64,000 bases of DNA from Straminergon stramineum (lineage: Eukaryota; Streptophyta; Bryopsida; Hypnales; Calliergonaceae), in the NCBI GenBank assembly GCA_963920665.1, contig OY987263.1, positions 41,947,218 to 42,011,217 of the forward strand. The letters are read 5' to 3'. The position numbers and the translations under genes are program-made. The stretch's first letter is position 1. Every line of letters begins with the position of its first letter. Of the stretch, positions 35,814-48,850 are shown piece by piece. The notes beneath the pieces were generated by a model. That model made no database searches, was not told the DNA's origin, and saw nothing but the letters and a program-made list of their open reading frames with translations.

Positions 35814-38800
35814 TTAATGAACTTGCTTCTGACTACCAAGCTGGACTTGCATGAAGTGACCAGAAAGAGGAGGCACCGCAATTCTGCAACACAACATTCT
35901 TTCCAACTTCAGGAGTCACCCAAATTGATTCAAATTGACATTATTTAGTACCTTGAATATGCGCAATAGTAATACTCCCGAAGGTAAATAATTGGAAATT
36001 TCATCAGTGTTTTCTTCAATAAAAATAAATACTAATGAAATACCTGGCTTTAATTCCAGCTTTCCGGAGGTCTGCTTCAAAGTCGTTCACGGACCCAATG
36101 AGTTGAAGCAAGGGGGCTACCCAACTGAAGTGATGCTCAAAAATTCCACTCAGCAAACATAATCATGTCAGTGAAAAATTGAAAGAATGTTCATCCCAGA
36201 GCCTCTCATTAATGTAAGAAATAAAAATAGCAGGATTTCAGTGTTTCAGAAAACTGTAGACAACTCATCCACGATTATTAGGAAGGTCTTCGAAAGATCG
36301 CAGATCACATAAAAGCCACCTAATGATGCATAAGAAGACGTCGGTATGATCATTGTAGCAACAAGGAAACCGTCTAATGAATTATAACAGTGATTTCAAT
36401 TTATGATATTGTCTAAAAGTTCCCAGAACACTCTTAATTTTCCATGAAAACCTTGTTAAAACGCAAAGTAAGGGACATCTGCAAAAGGATTTGTGGATTA
36501 CTAACCCCGTCATTTCCAGATGGGTTAGCTGTATGGGGACAACCAACTGAGGTTTCAATATGTCAAGCAAACGCACAGCTTCCTCAACGCTCTCTGTCAA
36601 CGGAAATCCAGCCACTTTGTATTGACGCCCCGGAGTGATGACCACATCAACTGCGCTCTCCCACAAAGTCATTAATGAGAAACACATTTTGCTTTCTAAA
36701 TAGCTCAGCCCGTTACCACTAGTTCATGAACTTTCAAGCCTGAAAGAATAACAGGTTCTTTGTCATATCTATGTCATCTTCCATTTGAGACATAAGATGC
36801 ATAAAGCATGGATTGCCCAAATGAAGAAAAATGAGCTTCTCAATCTTTCTCGTTGTAACCCTCGTGTGATAATCACTCAGAGTTACTCTAATACACAAAT
36901 TACACTACGTTTTCACTAGTTGTCCTGTACTATGATAAGCCTCTCAATTACCTCATGACCAACATTTCATTATCTTAAGACCCAACAAACAATTTCCTCA
37001 TTTAGTAAAATTCTTAAATTGGATTCCTTTGAAACAAAAACGAAACCTTGTGCACAATTGCAAGAAAAAAGTACAAACCTGGACTCATCGACTGGACAGA
37101 TTCCTCGTCAAAACTGCAATGCGGTTCATAGTATAATCTGCGCAACATCAAAGCTTACCTAACATCAAAAGAAAAGAACCACAACCGTATGAGAACTCTT
37201 TAAGATAGAAATCCTTGTTGACATATGAGCAATATCACTCAAATAATAAAATTTCGAATATTGGTGGGCTTATTCCCCCAAATAGTACGAAACTGTATTC
37301 ATCAATGAGAATGAGGAGCTTGGTTCATTCTTAGTAAAAATTATGTTCAAAAGGGAAGTTTGAAAACCTTCCCATTTTCCAATTGCAACTTATTTTCAAC
37401 CTATACACTCAGCATACAAATTGTATATACTCAAACATCACACCAAGGCTATCAATTTGAGTTCAAATTGATACTTGTAGATCTAAAATCATGATTCAAA
37501 AGTGAAAGATTTGTCAAAATACACCAAGTGTTGAATATGCAATTCAACCGAGTCCCATAAAGTGTTAGACTAAAGCCCAAAACTCCTTACCTAAGCTTGG
37601 TTTGCATTTCCTGTAGCACAAAGCCATTCTCACGAAGCGCCCATGGAGGACCCACACGGCCACCCACAGTTGCCCATACTTGTAAACCACGGATCTGTGT
37701 GGAGGTGCCATGGGCAAGGCTTCTGACGTCTGAAAAGCCCAGTCGTTGGACAATACTTGCAGCTTTTGAAGAAGCAATGACTGGAATATCCTTTCTACCC
37801 TCATGGAACATACAAATTTCATAAGGGGAGAAAATGGGAGCATTCAGAATGTTTTACAAGGATTGTCTCACTAATATAGTTTCCACACTCCAGGTGTATT
37901 AGAAATCTAGCCACATAACAATTAATAGGATTTATATTAGTCAATGCCTAAGAGGGAGTTACAATTGTTAAGATTACTACTAAAACTTCCTTACACAACA
38001 TTACAATCAACAAGATTTGACGCAGATAGATATTTTACGAGTGTTTTTCTCTACCAATATCAACAGTTGCGATTTACTGAATTCAATCGTCCAGCTCACG
38101 GTCCACCAAAATGCTCACGACATGGAAACATTCACACTGATAGAAAAAATTTCGGCCAAGAATGGAGCAGAAGCTCGGATCTTAGTACCTCAATTGCTTT
38201 AGTGTAGGTAGGTGGCAGTGGTCTTCCCATTCCTGCAAAATCATTTTCACTAATGCATGTAAGAGTTTTGGACAGACTTCAACTTTAAGACAGAATTCAG
38301 AAAAAACTGAAAAACATATGACTCAATCCGAGAAAAGGTCATTGATCATCTTGCTCAGCAGAATAAGTAGAGGATTGAGTTCATTTTGTAAGAATAATTT
38401 GAGCTCGCCCTTGTCGGAGCTCGCCCTTGTCTCAAACTTAACACTATGCATAAGTAATTCCAGGCGATGGACTATAAATGATATATCAAATTTGTACTAA
38501 ACTGGACTCGCAGGATGAAACCCAACATACTAAAGGATTTCATCCTCCATTCCCAATGCTTTGAAGACCCCTGAACTTGGCTTCAGGCTATCTACTAAGA
38601 TCCTTACAAATCGCAAACCCCAGAGAACAGAGAAAAATGAGACCTAGTAGGGTTTGTGATAAGGCCAGAATGGCAGCAACGCTATCCCGCTTAGGACCTA
38701 ATAAAGAAATTATAAAAAAGGGACTCCTCTGGAGTTAATCTCATTGAACCTTTGGTTTCTACAGACAAACTAAAGGTTCTCTACAGGACTTCGCAGCCTT

Positions 38801-40517
38801 CAACACCCCATAAAATGCCGCGTCCTCTAGACTACTCCTGTCGTAAAGTGTACCTGAGAGATGAGAATGGCATCAACGCTGTTCACATACTCCATTGTCA
38901 AGTCCCCAGGAAATTCACCCTTCTGTCGAGACTGCGAGCGTCCTGCAAGATCAACCACCAATCCGATTTCCAACAATTAATTTCCGCTCCAGGAAGTGAA
39001 TCAAACAAAATGAAACAGTTTTTCCGTCGGTAATATTTGAGCCAAACACAGTCAATTAAAACATAGTATTCTTGACATCAGCTTCTCTCTCACTCCTTAG
39101 GCCCATCCACTATTTCAACAGAGAAGCATGGCATCCATAATTTAATGATCCGCTGACATTTACTTTCTTTCACAAAACTTTGCAAATATGCTGAGTTCAA
39201 TACTTGAAAGCAAGCTTCCTCACAAGTCATGAATTATAAGGGTTCAAAAGTAGCAAGCTTGAAATATATGCCACATGGATCTAAAGTTGCAGTTTCCATT
39301 AGTAATTATCACATCATGTTATTTATTTATTTAGTCTTTAATACTAGTGGAAAGAATGCAAGCCCAGCGCTGCTCAAGAATTTTATGAAACGTCAATAGA
39401 TTTCTGAACTAAAACCTAAAAATGCGTGAGAAAGTTCAGACGCACCAGTGTACAGCAAGCCCTGATCCCAAAACGTTTGGTTGTCAACAAGCCACGGATC
39501 AGCAAGCACTCGAAGCCCGGATGCTTCAAATTCCAGCAGCCACATGTTGCCCTCGGCCATGAAACGAAACGAAGGCCCCGCTTCCGGCACCTCACTCGAT
39601 TCTTTCTCTGCCACCACTTCGTTCTTTCCTCGTACTGCAGCTGACGCATGACGACTGCTCCCCCTTTCCATTACCATTTTCATATGAGCACCATTGAAGC
39701 GCCTGCAAGTGCCACTGCATTGTCCACATGCTGAGATCCCTGAACCCTGATTCTATTCAATTCCCGCAGCAAACTGATGTTACATACAGAGTCTATTACG
39801 GCCAATTAGAAACTCTGTGATTGAAACTAAAGAAGAGCGTCTAATTGTGAGAAGTCTTTTTCCCGCGGACTGAAAAGTCAGTAATTCTCAATGCAATTGT
39901 CATCCAAACATGTGACTTGTAAGAAATGAAATCAAATTCTAGGTTGTATCAGTCAAAACTAAACTAGACGCAATACTCATGGTGCAAGGACATAGAGTCG
40001 AGGCTCTTGAAGCCCTACTACTTCAACTTTCAAATATTTTGTAACAGATTGATATAATATCCAATAACACATATTTGAGTGCATTAAATATGCCGTCAAG
40101 AATGGGGATGCTCACGAAAAGAAAAAGAAAAAAGATAAAGAGATCAAATCCTTCAAGCAATGGAAACCACTCAAAACAGCTGAAACCCACTGGAAGATAG
40201 TCGTTACCTACCTTACACAATTCTTACAAGCCTATCAATCCTACCAATCCTTCAAATCCAAGTAAAACTGATTCCCAGATTTGCAAGAATTGAACGACTT
40301 GTTTCGAAACCTTTGCAGAAATTTATACGTACTGAAAATTTCAAAGAATTACTAATTAAATAGCAGATTACGAGGAGGAAGAGATTCGGAGTATTGGGCA
40401 CCTAAATGAGGCGCATCGCAATCCAAGCTGCTGCTGGGAATTCAATTGATCTGAAACTGCAAGTGGCCTCGTTCTTTCGCAGACTCGCACGTAAGATGTA
40501 GACGCCATAGCTGCCAT
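35814..40517 (-). CDS. Plant metallo-beta-lactamase-fold protein, probably plastidial
   Basis: Nine exons: 40517-40402, 39702-39446, 38942-38854, 38232-38189, 37794-37591, 37137-37079, 36650-36506, 36124-36044, 35883-35814. All junctions keep phase and give 354 aa. Exon 1 encodes a Ser/Arg/Ala-rich, acid-poor leader (MAAMASTSYVRVCERTRPLA), typical of a chloroplast transit peptide. The mature part matches the plant 'metallo-hydrolase/oxidoreductase' family: NMWLLEFEASGLRVLADPWLV, SQEWEDHCHLPTL, VGPPWALRENGFVL, LYYEPHCSFDEE, VDVVITP. The usual HxHxDH metal motif is replaced by E-D-H-C-H, as in relatives with DDHCH, so catalysis is uncertain. Weak points: the GTTAGT donor at 36505, an alternative acceptor at 39714 (four extra residues), and the leader exon. 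Without the leader the first Met would be at 39683. Confidence 0.82.
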
Positions 40518-41786
40518 ATATTGTACTCACAATAGTTTCAAGACTCGGGAAAAGCTCTGGAGATTTTAAATTGCAAACCCGACGAGCCAAAAAACTGAAA
40601 CTGCTCGTGTTTGCGTCGTGATAACAAACCAATTCCGTTCAGTGACTGAATTGCATCAAAGCTCGACCCCCACTGAAGTTGGGAAGCTCAAAAAGTGCAG
40701 TTCAGTTTGGAAGAGAACCGAACTGGACAAGTGGAGGCCCAGGGGTGGATGAACAATATGCATCTTATGCATTTTTTGGACATCGCAACCTTATATTTAT
40801 ATTTATATATATTTACATATTTACATATTTATTGATATTTATTTTGAGGCTCAGGGTGAACTATATTTCTTTTGGGGGGCCCTTTCTAGGACTAGTGCAT
40901 GTGTAGGGAATTTTGAGTACATATTAATAGGAATAGGAAGTGGAATCAGATTTTTCTTCAAAATATTAATTATTCATGGATATTAGAAGTGGTAAAACCA
41001 AAAGCCGTAAGCGCCTCTAGTTCCTCCAAAGCTGATAGAAAATGATTCTAATACATAATAGACACCTAAATTGCCACAATATTTTTCTAAAAGGGTTGCA
41101 ATGTGAATGGTCATACAATGGCCATACAATGTTCACATTCTAAACAGCTTGTATGCTTGTCCCAGTTCAATGTCACCTTCCATTATATCATATCCTTGAT
41201 CTATTTTCTCATCAACCCCTAAAGTGATGGATGCACCAATCCAATTCAAAACTCACTTAGGACTCTCACTACAAGGATGTGCCTTGAGTAATGCTGGAAT
41301 CAGAAATGTCAAAAGCCTTGCATTCATGGATTTGCTGCAACAGACTATTTAATTTCCTCTGGCTATTTACAGCTGCATTTGTAAATTCCAAGTTTTGAAG
41401 TGCAAATTCCTACCGGTAATTGCATTTCTTCAAGAAATGTTCCGCGCAAAACTTGTCATCTACACTTAAAGTTGACCTCCGGTCCCGAAGCGAACTGCCA
41501 AACCAACCAACCTCTTGCACCGTGCATGCTCTTCACCATAACAAGAACTGGTTGCTACCAGAGAACATACACTCAGTTACTCACTCGCTTCCAGCCTTTC
41601 AATGGAGCTTCTGCACAGCTTTAGCTCGTCGTCCAGTCGCCTTCCAGTCACCAATCTGTGTTCCAAGGCAGAAGAAGATTCATGTGCTTCCCAATCCACG
41701 CACGACTTTCCTTCTCATGCACTTGCCCCAAAAGGATTTGAAGGCAAGCCATGATCCCAGGAACTAGTCACAAAGTCAAATAATTT
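40518..41786. other. Intergenic, includes promoter of the MBL gene
   Basis: An AT-rich ATATTTATAT tract at about 40797-40850 lies some 280 bp upstream of the proposed first ATG and could include a TATA element for the minus-strand gene. The remaining 900 bp have no recognisable coding sequence. Confidence 0.4.
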
Positions 41787-43187
41787 CTACTTCCCAGATG
41801 CCTGTGACATTAAAAACAGAGAGCTTTCGAACCCAATGACACTTAAGCCAAGCAACTCGAACCGCCTCATGAACAGTCTGATACCAAATGGGGACCCAGT
41901 TTTGATGTCAAAAATCTTCATCACATCTGCTGCTGATAGCTTCAGCACCGTCTCTTGCGTCATATCACGGGTTCTAATCTCCCGTACTTCAAAAAACGAT
42001 TCCTCAGACATGTCGTAATCTGAACACTCCTCCCTGCACCATAGCACCAGAAACAAGCAGTGGTTGCTGACAACGAGCGAAGAAGTGATGAAGCTCTAGG
42101 TGCACACATCCACACTTTCCCACGACTCCCCTGCGAGATTGTACCGCTGCAGTCTCCAGACAGAGGCTACATCTCCTTAAGAGTTGTACCCTAGAAATAG
42201 AACGTACAAAAAACCTTGGTGCATGACGATGCTCCTGATGTAGCCAAGTCCACCATGCTCAATCCAAGATATGTTGACGATGCTTTTCCATTCACAAGTG
42301 GCAGAATCATACACACGGATCAAGGGGTCATACTGAACCTTCAACCGTTCTTCGGACGTGAGCAGAGGATCGTCCAGAATCTCTATAGCAGTGTTGAAGT
42401 TGTGGTTGATGAGGAAAATCTGGAAGGACGTGCTGTCTGCGACGATAAGGAGTTTGGGATCATCTGGGGAGTTCAAATGTCGCGCAATTTCTGGCAGAGT
42501 TACCTTTGTCTAGCCATTCACGTTGTGGACAATAATAAAATGATGCTGAGAAAAGGGTTGAGCATGCGCCAGTCGCCAATGGCACACCAAACCCCCGTCC
42601 ATGGATTGAACCACAGAAACAAACGGACCAATGTTACAATCATCTCCGTCGAATGTGTAACTGGATGACATTAGGTCAACGTGATGTAATTTATGTGGTA
42701 AAACACTAAACCAGCTGCACAGGTTTCAACATTAAAATGTGAGTCAAAATTCCATTTATGAAAAGCAACCTTGGTTTTCAGCCGGCCTTTGAAAGACGCT
42801 TTGTTTCTTGAATATCTCAAAATTGAATGAGCAATGCATAACATTTGCATCCTAAACATGCTCAAATCAATGGAAATTTTCATAAATGAACCAGCGAGTA
42901 TGCTCGCACCACCGTCGGGCGCTCAAGTCGAGGCAGCACCAAGCCCCTCGATCTTTTTCATGGATCGCAGTACCTCGATGCCTCAAATTCAAGACAACGA
43001 AAGATGGACCTCGACGTCGCCTCTCGTGTTGTCCATGCAGAGCGGCAAACTTGGCACTAAGGATAAGCTGGTTCCATTTCTTACACACAGTGCGGTTTCT
43101 GCACACATCGGGCAAAAGCAAGAAAGTCAACACATGTCTCACCATTTCAAATGGGAGCTCACTCCATATGGAGACGTCCATGTCCAT
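41787..43187 (-). pseudogene. F-box/kelch-type gene disrupted by stop codons
   Basis: From ATG 43187 the minus strand encodes an F-box (SIWSELPFEMVRHVLTFLLL, then PDVCRNRTVCKKWNQLI), and the same frame continues through segments typical of plant F-box/kelch proteins: VVQSMDGGLVCHW, TKVTLPEIARHL, LIRVYDSATCEWKSI, WRLQRYNLAGESWESVDV, and a C-terminal part ending at TGA 41787. Such proteins are substrate receptors of SCF ubiquitin ligases. The frame is broken by TAG 42510-42512 (where a Trp is expected in the family), TAA 42177-42179 and TAG 42096-42098. A stop-rich stretch at about 42870-42700 may be an intron ending at TGTGCAG. No frameshift is needed across the 1.4 kb, so decay is by point mutation. 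Assembly errors are the alternative explanation. Confidence 0.8.
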
Positions 43188-43189
43188 TG

Positions 43190-44745
43190 ACCCCACACAA
43201 CGGAAAGATGCCAAGATTAGGGCCATATTCTTGAAATTCTCACGTGACCAATAAGATCCTAACAATTCTTGAATCTCATCACTAGCAGCTGGAACCCAAA
43301 CAAGAAGAAGAAATCAAAGGATTGTTGGGAAGGCAGAGTCGTAAAACTCAAACTTCTTGGTTTTGTCACTGTCGGCGCTGCAGGCTCAGACCTTGCACCA
43401 CACAGCAGAACACCAATTCGATCAATGGCCTGCAGAATATACGAAAGTGCTGAATATTCAACATATTATGAAATCGAATGCATAACAAGCGTGAATCACC
43501 CAAAATGAAACAAATTCCTAACACATCATGCAAATCATTGTTGCTCTCCTCATGTAGGCTCAGAGGACAGACTTAAGCAGAATAGTTTGCTGTAGTTGTC
43601 TTCAATTCTTGTCGTCAAATATGCCGACTCTTTGCAACTGTTAGTGTGCACTCCACACCCCAATGATGAGATTGAACTCTCACTATAGGTTCAAGACATT
43701 TCAATACATGACATGGAGCTGTAAAAGTAATGAGTGAAACTCTACACCTCAGACGAAAAGGATAGATTGTGTTACATGACCTCCGACATGTACTGTATTG
43801 TACAGAATAGGGCTTTGATATCGACACAGCTGTCGCACAAGGTTCAGGTCTTTGATTTGAGACTCTTTTGGACTGTGGACAATTTTGGCCAATTGGATGT
43901 TCTCTGCCCACCTTTGGATCAGAGAAGGTATGCAGATCACTTGGACTCTCAATAAGCTTATGCCTTCCTCGTGGCTTCTTAGTTTCAGCATTACTTTGTA
44001 GTCTCTTAGGTTTAGGGAAAATAGGGGAAAAAAATGGGAATTTTCAGTTGTTTGGTACTTCATTTGCTCAGCGGTTTCCGCTTGAAAATTGTATTTGATT
44101 TCTAGTAGTGAAATAAAATTTTCGCTTCTGTCAAAATAATAAATAATGAATAATAAATAAAAAACCTGGGTTCTTACCTTAGTTCCAAAATTCTGAAATG
44201 CTTGATTTTAAAGGACAAATTACATACTGAGAATAATATGTAGATCATTAATCTTGCTCTTTCCTCAAACCAATTCCTTTAGGATCATCAAATATATTAT
44301 GTTGGTGTGATTCAAAGAAACAAAAATCTATCACTCTCCATTACACAAAGCTTTAAAATTCAAGATTGGTAGAGACATAAGGTTCAAAGCACCCGCATTG
44401 AAAAGTGCCAATGTTGTGAATGGCAATGGCAATTTATCAAATTGGGTATTTAAGATACCAACAATTGAACACAAAGATTGATAAAGAATGGTTGAAAATT
44501 TAAAGAAGAGTATTCACAACAATATATATAATGTTTGGGAGTCATTCAATAGAAGATTTTCTTAACTAGCACTAATGATTCTAGCAATTGCTCATTGCTT
44601 AGGAAATATTAGCAAAATTGCTTTACATTAAATGAGCTGATTTCATCATTTCTTCTCTTCTGATCAAGCAAGCCTTTTTAGAGACTAAAGGTGTAGAGAA
44701 TTGTACCAAAAATTGAACAAGTTTGCATGCAAGACTAACCATTAT
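43190..44745. other. Intergenic, no gene seen
   Basis: Short frames only (up to 104 codons, minus 43749-44063) with no recognised domain. Its edges include the promoter side of the F-box relic and the 3' flank of the GT4 gene. Confidence 0.45.
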
Positions 44746-47579
44746 CTAAATGCCATGGTGTTGGACAAGAAGTTTAGATAGAACAATTTGCAACACAAGG
44801 CCAAGTCTCTCGCATAGATGACACTCCGTAAAATGTTGTTGTACTCTATTGTATCCTCTACCACCCATCTTGATCCTTAGTGACTTATTAAGAGTTAGAT
44901 CCTTGATATTTTGTGCTAATACATGCACCCCTTCCTTTCCTACAGGGTGCAATCTCCCACTACTTCCATTCACGACAATCTCCAAAGTCCCTCCAGCTGC
45001 AGTGCCCTATATCAAGTATGCAACAAATAAATGTTGAATTTATAATGACAATTTTGAATTAAGAAACAACTTTTGATGATATTGAACCCACAGTGTGAAC
45101 AATGGTAGCTCCTAGTTAAGAATGTCTTAAGTGCATGATATTATGAACAAAATAACAAGTTGTACTACAACCATGTGCTCTAAGAGCATCTCGATGATTC
45201 AAACTCACCAACACTGGCAATTGAAAAGCCATGGCCTCAATTGTAATTCGTCCAAAACACTCACCTCGCCCCTACAACATGTCCACAAGAAATGTTCAAA
45301 ATGTTTGTTTGCATGATGATAATTGAGCAAGCTTTATCTAGCTTAACCAAACACCATGTTGCTTTCCTACAAATCAGCAAATGCAAAAGTAGAAGTTTCT
45401 AGTGGCACACTGACATCGCAAGAGCCCAATGAAAGAGCCTTGCAACAAGGTAGACATGCAAATTACCTGAGAATTTTGCACAAGTACATCAGAGGCTGCT
45501 AAATAAGAAACAATGTTCAATGATTTGTTCACAAAGTGTACTTTGCTTTCAAAACTGTAACCCTTCACAAAGTTGCGAAGCATCAACTCATATGAAGGAG
45601 CGGCCCAATCACTTCCTACTAGTAAAGCATGCATAGGCAAGATTGTCTTCTCTTGCACTCTATGAATTTGCTTGACCAAGTTCACCCCTTCAACAAAAGC
45701 CCTAAGAAACATGTCTTGTCCTTTGCCACGTGAGACACCTGTGCACAAATCATCCCAACAAATTAACACAAGAGCCTGCCTTGAATCTTGAATCTCCAAA
45801 AATATTAGAACAAATATTCAACTACTGGTTACCATTTATTGGCAATGGTAACATTGATGGGATATGATGGTTAGATACTCTACATGGGTAGCACACAATT
45901 GCTGAAGACATACTATTTATCATCGCAAAAACAACATCATCATCACGAATTCCAAGCATGTGCCGCACACGTTTCCTCATAGAAAATCTTGCAACAGCAT
46001 CCTCAGCAGCTCGCATCAATTGTTGGCTGTTGCCCAAGTGCACGACGTATATCTTGGGCAAGGTAAATCTGATAGCAATAGCATGTAAAGAGATATCAAA
46101 TTCCTGGTTCTAATGACTTTCATAAATTGTCAATACTACTTAAATGCCTTCGTATCCAAAGTATTCTATATGCTAGCAACATATTCAGAGAAGATGGACA
46201 TAGCTCAATTTCAGTAACGTAAGCTCAATCACCAAAGAAATTCGCAGACTCCATAAAATAGCTTGAACAAAAGAAGTGATGCGGCGACAAGTGATGAAGA
46301 CATGATATTATCGCAATGGATGTCGATATCAAACGCTCTCTGATGCACTCAAAGATGGATGCACGCTTCTCAACTAAGAGTCTTGAGCACTAAAAAAAGA
46401 ACTGGATCCCTAAGAAAATATGCACATTACCTTAAAAGAGTTGACAACAATTTTCGTATTGAAGCCTAAACATTGTTTCCAAAGTCACCTTGTGCAAACC
46501 TTAAGCGACATTTGGTGCGTGTCCGCCAATACTCTGCAGTAGCGTGAGAATCAATCATAATTCCTGCTACTTTTGAAAGGTGTTTCACATACTCCATTGC
46601 AAAATAGTGACCTCGCATTTCATGTATCCACCACAATGTCTTAGTCAACACAATGTGTACTTCAGCAACAGGAATTGTATCAATCCATTTTCCAGCTACA
46701 GCAGTATTGAGTATGACCAAGTCTGCCATTCTTATTGCCGCGATAGTCTTGATCCCTCTTGCAGCCATTATCTGAAGGAACAAAGGAGCTTCACATTGAC
46801 CTTCAACATCTTACTCAACCACAAGAAGTGGGTGAACAGCACGATTTTAATGACGTTTGGGAGCAAAAGGGCATAGGTGGAAAAGCACCTGTATTCCATG
46901 GTTGAGCAGCTTTTTCTCCAATGAGAGGACCACTGAATCAGAAGTGTTTTCTTTCTTATTTGCCGTTATCCAAAATACATGGGCTCCACTCCTTTGCAGA
47001 ATACTTCCAAGCTCCATCAACAACAACGGTCCTCCTACAGTCACCACAATTACAAACTCCATGAAGAGGGTATTAATGATGGACTACTAGCCACAACAGA
47101 CCTACTCCAATCCAGAATCGTAGGTAACATCTAATGTTCAGTTAGACGTAGTACATCATACACTTGCAAGGTCTATCTGGGATAACTTGTGCTCAAGAAG
47201 CATGATGTTACGACTCACAATAAAGTCAAGGCTACGAAGTCTTACCAGATAGAGAGAGCTCATGAGAGACCAAGATCACCTTCTTTCCATCCATGAAGTT
47301 CAGGCCACAAGGCTTTATAGGTGGAGAGCCGTCATCTCCAACCATCTCAATAGTATTCAGCAAGCCCCCAGATTCTTGTAATGCGGTACCCGGGCCTGGG
47401 AATTTGCACAACGGGTTCAAAATAATTCCAACAGCATATGATGCAAGGAGGAGAACACAAACCAATACAATGCCATATCTCGGAAATGTTCTTGAATCAT
47501 AAGCTTGACGAGAAGGGTTGATTGTCTCTTGTTTCTCAGGCGACAAATGTACAGTAGAAGTAGCTCGAAGGTGCCTCAT
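44746..47579 (-). CDS. Family GT4 glycosyltransferase, Golgi-type
   Basis: Seven exons: 47579-47246, 47034-46889, 46771-46500, 46068-45914, 45738-45467, 45271-45209, 45006-44746. Phases agree at every junction and the product is 500 aa. A short basic N terminus and one hydrophobic segment (about 36-54, YGIVLVCVLLLASYAVGIIL) indicate a type II membrane protein, probably in the Golgi. Conserved blocks of the plant GT4 family follow: VSHELSLSGGPLLLMELGS, LVILNTAVAGKWID, LWWIHEMRGHYF, IYVVHLGNSQQLM, INSVSRGKGQDMFLRAF, DVLVQNSQ, and the retaining GT-B EX7E motif in GECFGRITIEAMA (E397, E405), then LGTAAGGTLEIVVNG. Family knowledge implies transfer from a nucleotide sugar with retention; donor and acceptor are unknown. 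The ATG is preceded by an in-frame TAA two codons upstream, fixing the start. Appears intact. Confidence 0.92.
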
Positions 47580-48109
47580 GATTTAATTCAAGACGTTTGC
47601 GGCAATCCTGAAATTCTAAAAGTACTCCAAACGTAGAATGTCGAACATGTGTTTCAAGAAAGATAGGGTGACAAGCCGAAAGTGGATACCCTCATACGAG
47701 GGGACGAGGATTGTTAAAGAGGACCAACAAAAGAATAGCGGGGCAGGCACTTTCTGCCACTGTTAGTCGGTGCTTTCTCTGGATGTTGGCCAGGATCTGA
47801 TGGAGAGGGCAGCTCCTGCAGTTTGAACGATGACGAAGGCAATGCGATCCAGATTGTGGACGATGCTTGCTTCGTCGGTTTGTTGTGGATCCCATCGGTC
47901 GGTGGTCTGCTTGGATTTACGAACTACGTCTGCGTTGTTGGTTTGCCCTGGACTCCACCGGTCAGCATTCTGCTGGGTTCCAAGAACTATTGGATTTCAA
48001 GACACCGATGGTGATTATCATCAACATGATCAACTGAAACCAAGATAAATTTTTACGATGTTTGATGAATTCTTGTTCAAATGAATTGCGAATAAAGCAA
48101 GAGATACGT
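47580..48109. other. Promoter region of the GT4 gene
   Basis: GC content rises at about 47,690-48,010, with frames on both strands but no known domain. Probably 5' leader or promoter of the minus-strand GT4 gene. The start site is not visible. Confidence 0.35.
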
Positions 48110-48850
48110 ACCTTTGTAGTTTTTGGACGATTGCTAGTTTGTAAAATCTGTGCGGTCTACTATTGATATTCTTGCCATTACCAAATCTGAATTGGTTCCT
48201 TTCCAATGCCTTCTGCAATGGGTAAACAGACAAAAATGTCACTATCATTGTTTGATGAAGGACTAGAATAGCGACACACTTCAAGAGATTTATTTCCAAT
48301 TTATAGCCTCTGATATATAGCTCTTGTTAAGCTGAATACTAAGAGCTAAGACAAAAAAAAACCCACTTATGAAGGTTCTCAACAGGAACCATGACTTTGC
48401 TATCAGTAAACATTCAATAAAAACATAAAAGTGATAATGAGATCACAGCAGAGATAATCGTTTCCTAACAACAATACAAGTTTAAGAAGAGCAACGAGTG
48501 TCACTTAACGATTGTTCCAGATGAAAGCCAACTCAGTTTTCACAAACTTCAATCATTTCTTCTTTTGTCAACTTCTTGAAACGGAAAACCTCCAGTATCG
48601 CAAGCAAGCTGACGCAGAAAAAACAATTTCATAGTTTACAACTTCTTATTACAAAGAAACTACACAAGCAGAACCGTAAGTATATTTCGTGCAATACTTA
48701 AAGAACCATACCGTTCATTGAAAAATTACAAGTGATTGAAAAGCACAAAACAACATCACTTACCCTAATATGGCAATACTAAGCACCTTTGTAAGGTATC
48801 AACTCTCCGCCGGAAATTTTAGAGAATATATTCTTGAGTTCGTAGATCTT
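48110..48850 (-). other. Exon-like minus-strand segments, gene not identified
   Basis: Three pieces look spliced. About 48850-48785 reads KIYELKNIFSKISGGELIPY. About 48610-48541 reads LLAILEVFRFKKLTKEEMIE after a TTTTTTCTGCGTCAG acceptor. About 48226-48113 reads KALERNQFRFGNGKNINSRP and on to a GTACGT donor after a CATTGCAG acceptor. They can be chained only with a weak GTTTGT donor, I could not find a start, and I recognise no domain. Either a real small gene of unknown family or a decayed one. Confidence 0.25.

Noticed and set aside
37565..37843. 92-codon minus frame overlapping the MBL exon
   Set aside because: It is in another frame of exon 37794-37591. The 37591-37794 reading matches the MBL family and fits both splice phases.
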